This document shows positions 1-10,990 of a DNA stretch of 64,000 bases, in pieces. A program made the position numbers and the translations under genes. The DNA lies in the NCBI GenBank assembly GCA_022478985.1, contig JAKSZP010000003.1, positions 372,001-436,000 on the forward strand. Reading direction: 5' to 3'. This DNA comes from Massospora cicadina. Its lineage: Eukaryota > Entomophthoromycota > Entomophthoromycetes > Entomophthorales > Entomophthoraceae. The stretch's first letter is position 1. Each line of letters begins with the position of its first letter. The notes beneath the pieces were generated by a model. It saw only the letters and a program-made list of their open reading frames with translations, was not told the origin of the DNA and did no database searches.

Positions 1-1545
1 GAGGTGTTTGGGAATTGTTTCACATACTTGGCTAAATCTGTTGGGTTGAGGCCCAAGCTCCTGACAGCTTAGGCATATTGTGCTGTAATGCCTGCCTTGT
101 TGTACTCCATTGCGTTTAATAGGTTGATGCCAGCCTCCATCCAGGCTTTTGAATCCACCAGTTTTAAATCTTTGTGGATTGTGGCCTCTATCACCTTGTA
201 GTCCATGGGGATCTTCATCTATTCCAGGGCATCTTCAGTTCAAACTTGTGACACTTTGAATTGAACTGCCATATTGATCAAAATTTGGGTGTCAAGCCAG
301 ACTTTGGCTGCTCTGGCAGAAAATTTGTGGTCTCACCAAATAGCCACAATGGCTAGCTTGATACCTTTAGAGACCCACTGAGTCACTGTAGAGTATGGAA
401 ACTGGAGGGCTTTCCATTGTTTGACCTTGCGGGTGGATATACCTCAGTGTGCTAACATATCTAACTGGATCAGTGTAAATTTAACTGGGGCCCTGGCCGC
501 TGACTTGACCGCTGTCAGGGTTTCCACTCCTTCCAGTAATACTTTTAGTTTTTAAGCTGAACAGTCTCAGATTTCTGATCCCTCAGATTCAGTACCTGAT
601 AAAGTTTCACCCCCACCTAGGTTGGTCCCTAATAGATTGTATTGGGTTGGCAATTGGTTATTTAGGATTGGCTATCAATTTATTGTTGGGCTAGAGCTCC
701 CTGTCAGCATGACTTTGTCAGGGACTGTACCTGATAGTGTATTGGGGATCATGCCTGATGAATTTCTCATGTTGCCAAATCAATTTTGGTCAGGGACTGT
801 ATGCCCCCCAACTGGGTTTTTCCAGAATTGGAGCCTGACTTGTTCTTTACTTGAATACCCCAAGCAGATTTGGTAAGTTTCTCCATGTCAGTAGAAAACT
901 TTTTATAGCTTGGCTCTGTCAGTTTGAGCTGCCAATTTCTATCATTCAAATCTGAGTCAGTTTCAGATACTACCAATACTTTGTCCAGTTTTTTTTAATT
1001 TTTTTGGCAATAATTTTCTCACCCTGTGAGGCCCCAATCCCCTCTACTGATTGAGGTTCAATGGGGAATATTCCTGACTCCACTGTTCTCAGCATCAGGC
1101 CTCACTTCTGGAAGGTTGCTCTTGTTGTCTGGGTGTTGGCAGTCATTGATACTAGGGAGTCAACACTGTCATCTGTGCTGGTTGCTAGGGCTCCATGACC
1201 CATCAACATGTTTGTGTATTTCATTGTTGTTTGTGTTGCCAGATCATTACTTGATGTACACATGTTAAATTGCCCTTCCCCATTTCTAGTCATGTGGGGG
1301 CTTGGGCCAGCGGGAAGGTTGTCAGATGGTATGTCTATCGTAGCATCCTTCATTTTATTATTAGAAATTACTATTGGTGCAGGCAAGTCATCCATTTCTA
1401 TGTGCTGTGCACAGATGGGTGGATTGACTTCACTATGCTTGGATGGTTGGCCTTTGTTCACTGCTCTATATAATTGCAGTGCGCTCTGGCAGTTGGTTGC
1501 TCTCTCAATTCTTGTTCAGTTCACTTTTTGCTTTAAAAAGTGATA
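1..1545 (-). pseudogene. Degenerate minus-strand coding region, unknown family (cut by window start)
   Basis: I do not recognise this gene. Read on the minus strand, 1,461 to 1,102 is open for 119 codons, starts with MNKGQPSKHSEVNPP and is rich in Ser, Thr and Asn. Further on, about 450 to 1 reads as a helical, gag-like protein with a few stops (segments such as KFSARAAKVWLDTQ and TDLAKYVKQFPNT). The arrangement, a polar N-terminal part followed by a helical part, suits a retrotransposon gag or ORF1, and everything else in the window is retroelement. No reverse transcriptase motif is visible, because the downstream part lies before base 1. It shows no clear resemblance to the LINE ORF1s or the 1.89-kb elements here. 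Plus-strand open frames in this stretch look like shadows. Confidence 0.4.
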
Positions 1546-1549
1546 TTTG

Positions 1550-2060
1550 TGAGAGAGAGAAAAAATGGGCCGATATGCTAGAGGAGGTTTTTTATAAATA
1601 AAAAGTTGATTCGAAGCTATCGCTTAACCGATGTCGGAATTAAGTTTATCCGGAGTATATTTTTCTACAAATATACATCGCTTCCGAGCCCATTTTTTTT
1701 TTTTAGTACTAGATGTTTTCCGAGCCCATTTTGATGTACTTACTAAGTTAATAGCAGAGCCTTACCAATACTTACAAAGCTAAAATGGGACCTAAGTTGG
1801 AGCATCCTCTATTTTTTAAGATGATCATCCAAATTGGTCCAGTATTTTCAGAGTTATGCGCGAACAAACAGAAAAAAATACATACAGGTCGAATTGATAA
1901 CCTCCTTTTTCAAAGTCGGTTAAAAAGCAAGTGTGTATGTATGTGCGCGATGCCCAGCCAAAACTACAGCATGTCGAGCTTTGAAAATTTGGATATAGGT
2001 GGATGGGAGGGGGTCCGTGTGCACCTCGGAGCCAGATTTTTAATTTTTATATTAAAATAA
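1550..2060. repeat. Insect-like interspersed repeat
   Basis: Noncoding. The part around 1,786-1,935 contains, in order, a GTTGGAGCA-like start, a GGTCCAGTATTTTCAGAGTTATG segment, CGCGAACAAACA, ACATACAGGTCGAATTG, then ATAACCTCC and GTCGGTTAAAAAG. From memory, this succession closely resembles an interspersed repeat common in Lepidoptera, where the 'AGTCGGTTAAAAA' block is highly recurrent. The upstream part (1,640-1,785) appears continuous with it once micro-insertion M1 is removed. The left limit is uncertain. The short open frame at 1,785-2,060 on the plus strand is probably chance. I could not run a search, so the match is recollection, not a measured similarity. Confidence 0.45.
1682..1732 (-). 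mobile_element. Micro-insertion M1 (about 21 bp) with 15-bp target duplication
   Basis: The 15-mer ttccgagcccatttt occurs at 1,682-1,696 and again at 1,718-1,732. The 21 bases between read on the minus strand as a remnant ending CATCTAGTACTA followed by an A run. This is the signature of target-primed reverse transcription: a 3' tail, an A run and a target-site duplication. The family resemblance comes from the same terminal motif at M2, M3, M4 and both 1.89-kb elements. The exact join between A run and duplication is ambiguous because both contain T runs on the plus strand. Confidence 0.8.
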
Positions 2061-2146
2061 AAAGTTTTATATGTAAGAAGTGAAAATTTCATATGTTTTT
2101 ATTGGAAATCGGTATATTGTTACGGCTGAGCAATTTGATATTCGGT

Positions 2147-2400
2147 TGATTCGATAGTTTAAAAGGTTTTGCCAAGCGGTTGGTGGTTTTGGGTTGATTA
2201 ATAAGCTTGATGATTTTATCAAGCAGTTAGTGATTAGTTGATTCGATAAGTTAATTGGTTCTGGCTGGGTGGTTGTGGATTTTGATTTATTCGATGGGCT
2301 CAATGGTTTCAGGTAAGTGGTTGATGTTATAGTTAATTCGATAAGCTTAATTGGTTTTGGTAAGTGGTTGATAATTTTATATCGATTCAATATAATTTGA
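2147..2400. repeat. 46-bp degenerate minisatellite, block 1
   Basis: Five to six units of 44-48 bp. Anchors resembling TTGATTCGATAAG start at about 2,147, 2,194, 2,238, 2,286, 2,333 and 2,378. Each unit continues with a TTAATGGTTTTGG-like and AAGTGGTTG-like part. The units are diverged by substitutions and small indels. The open frame on the minus strand here (2,067-2,390) has a repetitive sequence because of the minisatellite and is not a credible gene. Confidence 0.8.
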
Positions 2401-2729
2401 TTTCTTAATTATATCGATAGCCATCTATTAATTTAAAAAAGAATTGATCAGGATCTGGTAAACTTTAAATCCATAAACAAATCTGTGCTAAACTGGGTAT
2501 CAACAAGAATTGGCCTATAGTTTTCTTTACAAAAGTATCCTCTGTTTATTTTTTATAAAGGATATTATCTCATGAGCAAATAAATCAAAAATTACTAAAC
2601 TTTTTAGAAGCATCTAAAAAAAAGTTTAGGGATAGTAATATACTCTCTTTTTAAATCATATAAATTTTATATCAGTTCTATATAAGATCTAAAACTTATA
2701 ATTTTAATTGTAATTATATAGCAATTTGG

Positions 2730-2990
2730 CTGAGCATTTTCATATTCATTTATTTCTATAGTTTCATAGGTTTTGATAAGTGGTTGATAGCTTTGGCTGT
2801 TTTATAAATTCAACAATTGGTTTTTGCTGAGTTGTAGTTCAATTTTTGGCTGATTCGATGAGCTCAATAGTTTCAGGTAATTGATTAATGGTTTAGTTAA
2901 TTTGGCAGGCTTAATTGATTTAGCTAAGTGATTGGAGGGTAGAATATTCGATAGATTTAATGGTTTCTGAACTTATTGATGGCTATCTAC
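2730..2990. repeat. 46-bp degenerate minisatellite, block 2
   Basis: The same unit as block 1, more diverged. The blocks have matching flanks: GGCTGAGCA with a TTCATATTC-like run before, and ATGGCTATCTACCAAT versus ATAGCCATCTATTAAT after. The minisatellite was therefore duplicated as part of a segment that recurs about 570-590 bp away (roughly 2,080-2,480 and 2,640-3,050). No gene is visible in the AT-rich DNA between and just after the blocks (2,400-2,730 and 2,990-3,240). Confidence 0.7.
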
Positions 2991-3239
2991 CAATATAAAA
3001 CCAAAAGTAATTTAGAATCATCTGGTAAGTTATGAACATTGTAGCAAAGCACGGGTATCTGGATGCTAGTTAAAGAATAATTGTGATCAGGAGAAAGCAC
3101 GTTGAAACTTATGAAACATGTAATTAATAAAACTTAGCCTAAATTATAAGTTCTATTTTATGCAAAGTATTTGACTATAAAAATATTTATTAACTGAATT
3201 ATAAGTCAGTTACATGAAGGTTAGTGTATTAAGATATGG

Positions 3240-4826
3240 AAGTTTGGATTCCCCTCTTTCAATATGGACTAAAAAGTCTTTCCCTTCAGTAAAAGAAAGT
3301 TTAAAGACCTACTGCAAGCCCTCACAGTAGAAGAGTGACTTTTCTCACACATTAGTTGAACACTTGGTGGCACACTATAAACTTAAGAACTCCTTACCTC
3401 CAGATATAGGTATATAATTATTTTTTGTAATTGTGTACTTTTCAAGGGTATTAAGAAAAGTTAAAATTGCTTTATAGCAGTCCCAATGCCTTCCCTAAAG
3501 CCTCTTACTCCATCATCACTCCAAGAATCCTCTAGTATTCCCCAAACATGGTTCAGGATTCCTACATGGCTTCAGGGGCCTCATCTGGGCACATTATGAC
3601 AAATACAGAAAATTCAGGGGTTAGAGAACCTTATTATGGGTACCATAAGCCCTTGTCCTGGTAAAAATACTCCCAGAATCCCCTTTATAAGGTATTAAGT
3701 CCAATTTTTGTTATAGATGTTTGTTTATACATAAAATACCTTAAAATGTTAGAATAATTAAAATTTTTATAAAAACCACTGGCCACAATCTGAGTTCACA
3801 TTAAGAAACCTTGTTTAATTAATATAAGAAATTAAGTTTATATTATAATAAATTTAGGCTCTCAATTTGCTCAAAGATGAGATTGATTAGGCTCCTATGC
3901 ATAAAGTATTTTCAATTTATTTTAACTTCACTGGTTTCATTTAAACTTTGGGGCGGCAATTACAATGCTCTCAGTTTAAAATTCTCTAGTCTACCTACCA
4001 TATCACCCAATTATACTAAGCAAGCTGATTTGCAACAATATTTACTTATTATAATTTTAGTTAAAGTTTTGAGTTTTTATGTTCAAAGGGGGTTGTTGGC
4101 TATAAGTGAACCTCCATAGACTGTTTCTCTATCCCAATTATCCACCTAAGTGATATTTGATCCTACAAAGTTACAGATGCCAAATGGATAGTTTGGGTGC
4201 CTTCCCCACCACACATTGACCTAAATTTGATTGTCCTTAAAGTGTTGCTAAGTGAACATCTTGTAATTACCCCCAAGGCTCCTGACCTTGAGGGATCCAA
4301 CCCACATCTTGAGCGGGATTTTCTTCAAACATTTTAAAAATTACTTATTTTGCCATTTGGTTGAGGTGGTTCTCTTTTGGCTCAGTTTAATATTTTTCCA
4401 AGTAACAAATGGGTTTTTTTAAAAGCCAAAAGTCACATTTACTCCATACTCATACTTTAATTAGCATGCCATGAATCCTACCAGCCTGCAAGATGGGGGA
4501 CAACCATTGTTCCATAAAATTAACCCCATTGCTTTCCATATCAGTTTAGTTGGCCTCTGATAGTAGAGGAGAAGGTTGGAATGATGTCATTCAGACTACT
4601 AATGGTCAAAGCCTCTTGAGTCCATCAGGAGACCTCCAGAGGTGATACCAATGATTTTTGGGACCATTGGATTACCAAATGGTATACTCCCCACTTTAAA
4701 CAAAAAAATCACCAATCAAACATGAGCCAATAGTTTCTCCTGCACCCAGAGGGGCTTCATAGGGGCTCATCTTTAGTGAAGGATAATACAACAATGTTTT
4801 GTTTTTACATAAAATACCTTCATAAA
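3240..4826. repeat. Tandem noncoding repeat units A1-B1-A2
   Basis: The stretch 3,780-4,400 (B1) is clearly homologous to 10,115-10,880 (B2), through shared blocks such as GGGGTTGTTGGCTA, the CACCACAC(A/G)TTGACC block, GTGTTGCTAAG and CACATCTTGAG. Parts of 3,240-3,780 (A1) and 4,400-4,826 (A2) also match, best at TACATAAAATACCTT near 3,732 and 4,804. The order is A1-B1-A2-[LINE A]-B2, so LINE A interrupted a tandem array of an approximately 1.1-kb unit. The units might be LTRs of an unrecognised element or satellite monomers. No coding frame in them is convincing. Confidence 0.6.
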
Positions 4827-4898
4827 TTTTAATTTTTAAATTTTAAATTTTATTCAGGGGAGGCTGATCATGGGATGGATACTTATGATAAACAACAA

Positions 4899-5277
4899 CT
4901 ACAATGGAACACCAAGATACACAAGAGGCACCACAGAGGAGCAAAAGCTATTTTCTGTTGCCAAAGGGACTGCCAATGGAAGGAAGAAGGGGAGTTTCAG
5001 TGGAGGCCTGGGCCAATACTGAGCACAAATGAATGAAAAGGTTTGATATGAGGAACCAAACAGGGAACCAGGATGAAACCAACTGGCGTTGGTATGATGG
5101 CAAATGGCCAAACAACCAAGCTTGGAAGTGATCTGTAAGGTGAGAATGGAAATAAAGCACAGCTTCATGGAGGGTGAGAGTAGATCCAGAAAGAGCGTCA
5201 AAGACAAAAGTGTGTATTGTCCACATAGTGATAGCCACGACTAAGGCATGGAGAGAAGGGTGATTGGGGGATGTCAT
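4899..5277 (-). pseudogene. LINE A ORF2 C-terminal domain remnant
   Basis: Minus-strand frames spanning 5,277-4,948 and 5,207-4,899 encode the C-terminal end of ORF2. The segment HALVVAITMWTIHTFVFDAL aligns with HSLIVAIAMWTIHTIALDAF of LINE B, and FQAWLFGHLPSYQRQLVSSW aligns with FQAWLCGYMRPKQQKLVKSW. The function is unknown; L1-type ORF2 proteins carry a C-terminal nucleic-acid-binding region after the polymerase, but no CCHC pattern is evident here. Two overlapping frames are needed to cover the homology, so at least one frameshift is present. The stretch 5,280-6,220 is the decayed linker between polymerase and C-terminus. Confidence 0.7.
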
Positions 5278-6226
5278 GGAAAAGGCAAAGATGTTTTATA
5301 CAGTCTGAAAGTCCATGATTGATCCCAGAAAAAGAGATGCATAACATAACACCAGATTGCCTATGATGGCAGGCAATCTTCCAAGTGATGGACTAAAGAC
5401 TCATATCTGACACACATAACGCATGAAGACTGAGAGGCTTTGGACCACTCAGCAGTGCGGTATACCCTTTTTAGGAACATCCATACTTGTGAGAAAATTT
5501 AGGGCTTTAATAGAGGATGGTGCGCGTAACTCCAGATGTCCTGATAGGTTGCCAAAGAGTAAGGGTTGTCCATCATGTCAAGATATTCAACACAGGCAAT
5601 GGTAGGGGGATAATGGGGTACCAAATTGTGCAAAAATGATTTGTTCATGGACTTCTTGTGTGAAAAGGTTTGAGGGCGACCCTCTGGGAGATGTGGCCAT
5701 TGATGCTAATCCTCCATTCTGTGCTCCTCATAGTCAGGAGAATCCGCTTGAAGTGGGAAGGGGTCCCATGCAGGCCTACAGTAGAGGGGTGAGAGGCCAA
5801 ATAGGTAAGGAGAGAGTTTGGGTGGCCTGGGTTACAGAATAAATTAGTGTGGGAAAAGTTTGCATGTGCTGCGTGAGACTAGTGTTAGGTAAAGAGTGTG
5901 GGGTTGGTTATCTGTGCAATTCAGGCGCCAAGTATCTTGGAGGCATGGTCCGCGTAGGTGATCAGTCCCATACCACCATTATGGCATGGGCTTAACAGGA
6001 CATCCAGGCGCACAGGGGGAGGGAGGACTAGCCAAAGCCACCCTTGGAGAAGGGCATACAGAGTAGCAAATAAGGATAAAGAAAAAAAGCGATGCCATGG
6101 GCAGCAAACCAAACTTTTTTATAAAAAGAAGATAGTTGTCAAGCACTACCCAGACCGTCAGACTAGTTTGTTGGCCTCTTAGGGAGGCGATGCACTTTGT
6201 TACTTTGTCTAAAATGTGTTTCTCCC

Positions 6227-7252
6227 TTACATAAATGTCGTACCCTCATGCCTCCAGCCATACTGCCAGGTGGCGTACCAGAACAGCCGTGGGCCTGGAT
6301 ACAAAGGGGAGTGCAATAGAGGCGAAATGGGGTGACCGCCTGGGCAAGCTAACAAGAGACCATGATGCTGAGATGCGTTGATCTGAGGGTGCAGATGACC
6401 AGCGTGCTTGGTAACTTCCAAGAAGATTGATTTTGGTTTTGTTAGTATTAAGGTCACATTATTAACCCTGGAGTACCCCTGAATAGATGCCTCCAGTATG
6501 CGTGCATAATGGTTACTAGAGATCCCAATTACACAAATGTCATCATATGCAAGCATCCTGACCGGTGCCTGGCCTTTCACATGAACACCAGTAAGATGTA
6601 AATTTACACTGCGGAGGTGTGGGTCAAGGCTAAAGTTATTTGAAATTGGGCTCAAAGGGTCCCCTTGAAGGTGACCCCTATGAGGGAAAACCAAATCAGT
6701 CAGGAAACCTGGGCCACATACTGCCATAGTGGCTGACTCAGTGAGCAACATTACCCAGCTGATAAACCAGGAGGGGAGGTGAAACTTGTGGAGGCAAGCC
6801 CTGAGGTAGGCCCAGTTGACACAATCATAAGCTTTCTGTTGATCTAGTAACACAAGCGCACCAGTAGCAGGTGATTGGAAGATGTTGGCTACTGCATGGA
6901 CGTTGTTTCATATTGATATCTTGGTGATATAGCCAAATTGTTCAGGGGAGATCATCTCAGAGGGAACCACCCCAAGGCGGTTGGCCATGATTTTAGCAAA
7001 ATTTTTGGTGTCAGTATTAGTAAGAGAGATAGGTCGCCAGTTTACCAAATCCAGCTTATCTTCATTATTAAACAAGGTCACTGTATACACCTCTTGACCA
7101 TCAGGAAGGAGGCATGTCTCTAACAGACATTTGTTCATTGAGGCTAGCAGCAGAGGGGATATGTTATTAAATTTTTGATAAAATTCATAAGGAAGACCAC
7201 ATGGTCTGGCAATTCCTGTGTGGTGCACCACAAACAGAAACCCTGAGTTCAT
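6227..7252 (-). pseudogene. LINE A reverse transcriptase remnant
   Basis: Reverse transcriptase domain of an L1-like ORF2, in two minus-strand frames (7,252-6,908 and 6,853-6,227). Visible motifs in order: GLPYEFYQKF, LVNWRPISLTNTDTKNFAK, the LDQQKAYDCVNW motif A region with its catalytic Asp, HRGHLQGDPLSP (motif B) and MLAYDDICVIG (motif C). LINE B has LLAFADDCVTG at motif C, so LINE A appears to have lost one residue around the FADD box; that and the frame break between 6,908 and 6,853 make it non-functional. The domain would copy the element RNA at a nicked target site. Confidence 0.85.
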
Positions 7253-8099
7253 TGTGGGTTATTAAATTCATCAACCTCAAGTATAAAGAAATGGTGCAGA
7301 TATGTGCACCAGCAAGGAAGTTGTCAATTTCAGACGTCACAACTGGGTTGGACCTATACAACTCAGAGTAATAGTTATAAATTTTGATGAACACCTCCTC
7401 TGGTGTTTCTGCATTGGTGTTGCCTGGCCGCTAAGCCTGTGTCCAGGACAAGGTTCGGTGCAGAGCAAAAAATCGATGGAAGAAATAAGTGGAGCATGTT
7501 TTGTTAGCTGTGGTATTTTTGGCCTTATGTTGAAACAAACTTGGTGTTTGTGCTCCCCTACCAGTTTGTTCAGATAAGCAGAATACCAGCTCGTTTATGA
7601 CCCCAAACAGGGCTATACCCTTCAGCAGGTACATTACTCTCTGGGTGATCCACCTCCACTAAAGTGTGCTTAATGAATGCAGAGGCAGCTTGTGAGAACT
7701 GAGACAAGATGTGGCATGCTTGAGAGAATGTGTGCGCTTTAAAGACTGACCATGTGGAGAGTGAATCGGCACAGAAAGGAATCACAAACTTCTGTGTCAA
7801 AGTCACAGTGTCTATCCAGCCTGAAAACTCAGGCAAGGTTAGTTTATATGGACAAAGTTTACTCCATCTTGGTGCCTGTGCCACTGGGCCTGACAAAGTA
7901 AAGGACACTGAAACCATCATATGATTGGAAAATTATACTTTGGTGGTGGTGAAGTTTGAGATTAGGGGCAATAACTCAATGGTGCAAGAATAAGATTGAT
8001 GCATGACATTGACATCAACTGCTCATGGCGCACATGAGGGTGAGATACGTTGGGTAAAAGAAGGGTGTGTTTGGGGAGGGTATCATAGAGTCCCAAGTT

Positions 8100-8650
8100 G
8101 GCTTTTAGGACACAAAGTTTGAAGTGCCCCTTCAGGGGGCAATTGAGGAAGACCAGCGGTCAGTGGTTGGATTAGCCCAGAAGTTCATGTCGCCCACCAC
8201 AAAGGTATTGTGGGGAAGGGGAAGATAGCCACAGCCAAGAGAAATATCTAATAAACCTGTGCACAGGTTGGGGCATAGATGTTAGTGAATGTGTGCACTT
8301 TGTCACACCACAGAAAGGACATGATCAGCACATGACCGTCCAGAAAATTTTTGGGGATAAAAGTTAAGATTACAATTCACCTGTACAAGCAACCCACAGT
8401 GCAGCGACCAAAAAAATGGGAAGAAAGAATCATGGTTGCGAATATGTCCTCAGAACCTTGCAGACAGTGGGTTTACTGAATTTCCAGGATTTCCAAAGGT
8501 AAACTTTTTAAAAAAACTCAGTTTTATAGCCTGGGAAGTGGAGGCCTTGAGTCCAGTGATGTTCAACGTCCCTATATTGAGAGAGACCCCCATCAATTCT
8601 TAGGAGATAGGGGGAAGGGCCCACTATCCCTGCACCTTCCTCTTCCTTGG
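8100..8650 (-). pseudogene. LINE A APE-type endonuclease remnant
   Basis: Minus-strand translation gives fragments of an exonuclease-endonuclease-phosphatase fold that nicks the target DNA in L1-like elements. The clearest motif is FVVGDMNFWANP (around 8,165-8,200), corresponding to the G-D-x-N active-site block; LINE B has LLSDFNCWDNP at the same place. The N-terminal Asn and Glu motifs are not confidently readable. Stops interrupt the frame. About 7,260-8,100 is the poorly conserved linker to the polymerase. Confidence 0.6.
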
Positions 8651-9138
8651 GATGCGCCTTGGTTTGACTGCAAATGTTTGAAGCAACGAACCATAGTCAT
8701 CTTTAGGGGTAAGGTATAGTTTATTAGTAGGTTTGTCATTTTTGGTATTTTTTTAAATGTGTTTTCGCATTATGGTGCTCCAGCAGTGCACCACTAATGT
8801 ACAAAAAAAAACTTAGCTAAGTTTGGGTGGGGAGAGTCAGATTCAATTGGTGCACAGTGTGCATGCATAGGTTTACCAAGCTTGAATAGTTGGTCCACAT
8901 GTTAATGGGCCCATTCAAATTGGTTGGCAAAATGTTGTTCTACCAATGTGGAAACTGATGCAATTTCAGCCTGAGTTTGGGCAGGCAGAATTATGGACAC
9001 TTCCATAGCCACCGCCTCAGCCACTACCCTTCATTCCTGTTTGGCTTTCTTGTGCTCCTTTAGGGACACAGGCTTAACCTGAATATAACAACCCTGTGCG
9101 ACTCAAGGAAAGGCTTTGGTGTCTGTGGCGGGCTCATA

Positions 9139-9960
9139 TTAAGATTCAGCATTTCCCATTGACTCTGGGAAAATATCATTAAGAGTAGCACCATTTCTGG
9201 TAGGGAAGGTGTGTGCCTTATGGCCAAAAGCACAACAAAATGTATAGATGGGCGGTGCACTGTCCACCATAATGAAGAATGGGTGGGTATCTTGCCTGTC
9301 AATTTTAAGAAAAGTGAAGTGTGGAATCTGAGTCAAGCCCTCTGTGACTATAACAGAAGGTTTGATCACTGCAATTGCCTTGCCCATGCTAAGCTCAGGC
9401 ATAAGCATAGATTTTTGCAATTTGAAAGAGTGATAATCCCCATAATTTTTAATCCCATCTGAGAGATGGTCTTGAGGACTTGACGTTTTAATTTCATGGG
9501 GGAGAAAAACTAAAGTTACAAAAATTTGGTTTGATTAATTTTTATGCACGTGCTTTGTATTGACCACCTGTTGACCTTATGGGAGGTCAACCACCACGCG
9601 CACCTGTGAATCAGCATTCACTGCTTGTGCTAATTCAAGCCTAGGTTCAACCAACCCCGGGCATTGTATGCTGTGATATGTAAACAATGGCCAGGAAATG
9701 AATGTGTACATCACCACAGAACTTCTCCCATAGTCACATTGAATTATATCCAGAAAAACTCAAATCCCAAACTCCACTGATGACAGTGGCTGAGAGTGCG
9801 GAGCTTTGATATACTGGTTGTACTTTTCTTGCCACTCAAAATTGTTGGCAAGATACTCACCGCGGTTTTTATTTTTATCTTGGACACTGGTGTTGCTTGG
9901 GTGTTTTCTAACTTTGGGAGGTTGAAACTGACCCTGTGCCTCTCACCACGCTCGCCCAAC
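9139..9960 (-). pseudogene. LINE A ORF1 (gag-like) remnant
   Basis: The ORF1 RNA-binding protein of LINE A, in pieces on the minus strand (9,959-9,744 and 9,420-9,139, with stops between). The first piece is basic and Ser/Thr-rich. The second contains ELSMGKAIAVIKPS followed by PPIYTFCCAFGHKAHTFP, a degenerate CCHC zinc knuckle: the GHK core is clear and the last Cys is replaced. LINE B has GKAITMINPVPNVAEDL and PPICNHFTALGHKEHSCP at the same spacing. ORF1 proteins of this type coat the RNA. From 9,960 to 10,070 lies the 5' untranslated part. Confidence 0.65.
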
Positions 9961-10070
9961 CTTTACCAGGCATTGGGTGCACACTAATATCCCCTGTATG
10001 GATTATCAACTTACTGTCTTGATTCAAATTGGTTGCAACTAGTGATTGCAACAGGAAAGAAAAGTTGAAT

Positions 10071-10880
10071 TACCTTTTTAAAGTTGATATAATTAGGGAT
10101 TTTCATATATAGTTTGATGGTCACAATTTGAATTCCCATCAGGGAATCTTAGGTAACTTTATATAAAGTTCAAATTTAAAATATTGGAATTTAGTCTCTC
10201 AACTTGCCCTTTGATTCTGGGATTAATTAAGCTCCTACGCCTATTTAATTTTAATTACTTTAGATTTGCTGATTTTTTTTAATTTTAGGATGCCAATTCC
10301 ATTGCTTCCATACACTATTATTTAGTCTACCTGACATGTTGCCCAATTTGAATACAAAAAGCGTTTTGACATATAAAATTATATAATTTTAGTTTCAGTT
10401 CTAATTTCAATAGTCAAAATGGGGTTGTTGGCTACAAAGGAAGACTTTCAAGACTGTTGCTCAATCTTAATTTTTTATTAATAGATATGTGCTCCTCCTG
10501 ATTCACAGGTGCCAAGAGGATGATTTGGGTGTATTCCACACCACACGTTGACCAGAGGTTGCATCTTGCCCATGACTATAAAGAATTATGAGTTGGCCCA
10601 GACATAGATGCTGTGAGGCCAGTCTGGGTGCTTTCCTATTGCACCTCAACCTGTAGATGGCCTGAATTTTGGGATTATGCTTGAGGTGTTGCTAAGAAAT
10701 CACCTCAGAATTACCGCCATGATCCTGACCTGGTGGGATGTGACCACATCTTGAGAGGTTTTTATCAAATAGTTTTGGAAATTAATCATTCTACCATATA
10801 ATTAATGTGACTCTCATATGGTTTAGCTTAGTATCTTTATGAGTAAAAATTAGGACTTGGGAAATATTAACCATTACAAT
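10071..10880. repeat. Unit B2 of the A-B noncoding repeat
   Basis: Homologous to 3,780-4,400 (B1). The match begins immediately outside LINE A with the end of unit A (TACCTTTTTAAA, ATAATTAGGGATTTTCATA) and continues through the B blocks. No coding frame is evident. From 10,880 to 10,985 the DNA is unassigned; it ends at the target duplication of element Y. Confidence 0.65.
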
Positions 10881-10990
10881 CTTGAGTCAAAACGTACAAG
10901 TTTATATTAATTCATTTCATCCCTTTAAACCATTTTGATCTGTACAGCATCTTGGACGGTTTTCCTTCCATTCCACTCCATTTTTACTTC

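Larger units (their letters stand above)
4827..10070 (-). mobile_element. LINE A, full-length decayed L1-like non-LTR retrotransposon
   Basis: A two-ORF non-LTR element of about 5.24 kb on the minus strand. It has ORF1 with a zinc knuckle remnant, then an APE-type endonuclease, reverse transcriptase and a C-terminal domain. The 3' end reads CCCCTGAATAAAATTT followed by an A-rich tail (plus strand 4,827-4,860). Flanks TACCTTCATAAA (4,815-4,826) and TACCTTTTTAAA (10,071-10,082) match at 10 of 12 positions and are probably the target duplication. The flanking DNA (A2 left, B2 right) is contiguous in the intact A1-B1 copy, which independently supports the borders. It is homologous along its length to LINE B at 59-64 kb. 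Many stops and frameshifts make it inactive. Confidence 0.85.

Noticed and set aside
2147..2990. CRISPR-like array
   Set aside because: The whole 46-bp unit repeats with drift; there are no conserved repeats alternating with unique spacers, and the DNA is eukaryotic.
3240..10880. B1 and B2 as LTRs of an element whose interior is LINE A
   Set aside because: The interior is a LINE on its own with its own probable target duplication, and unit A occurs on both sides of B1, which fits a tandem repeat better.
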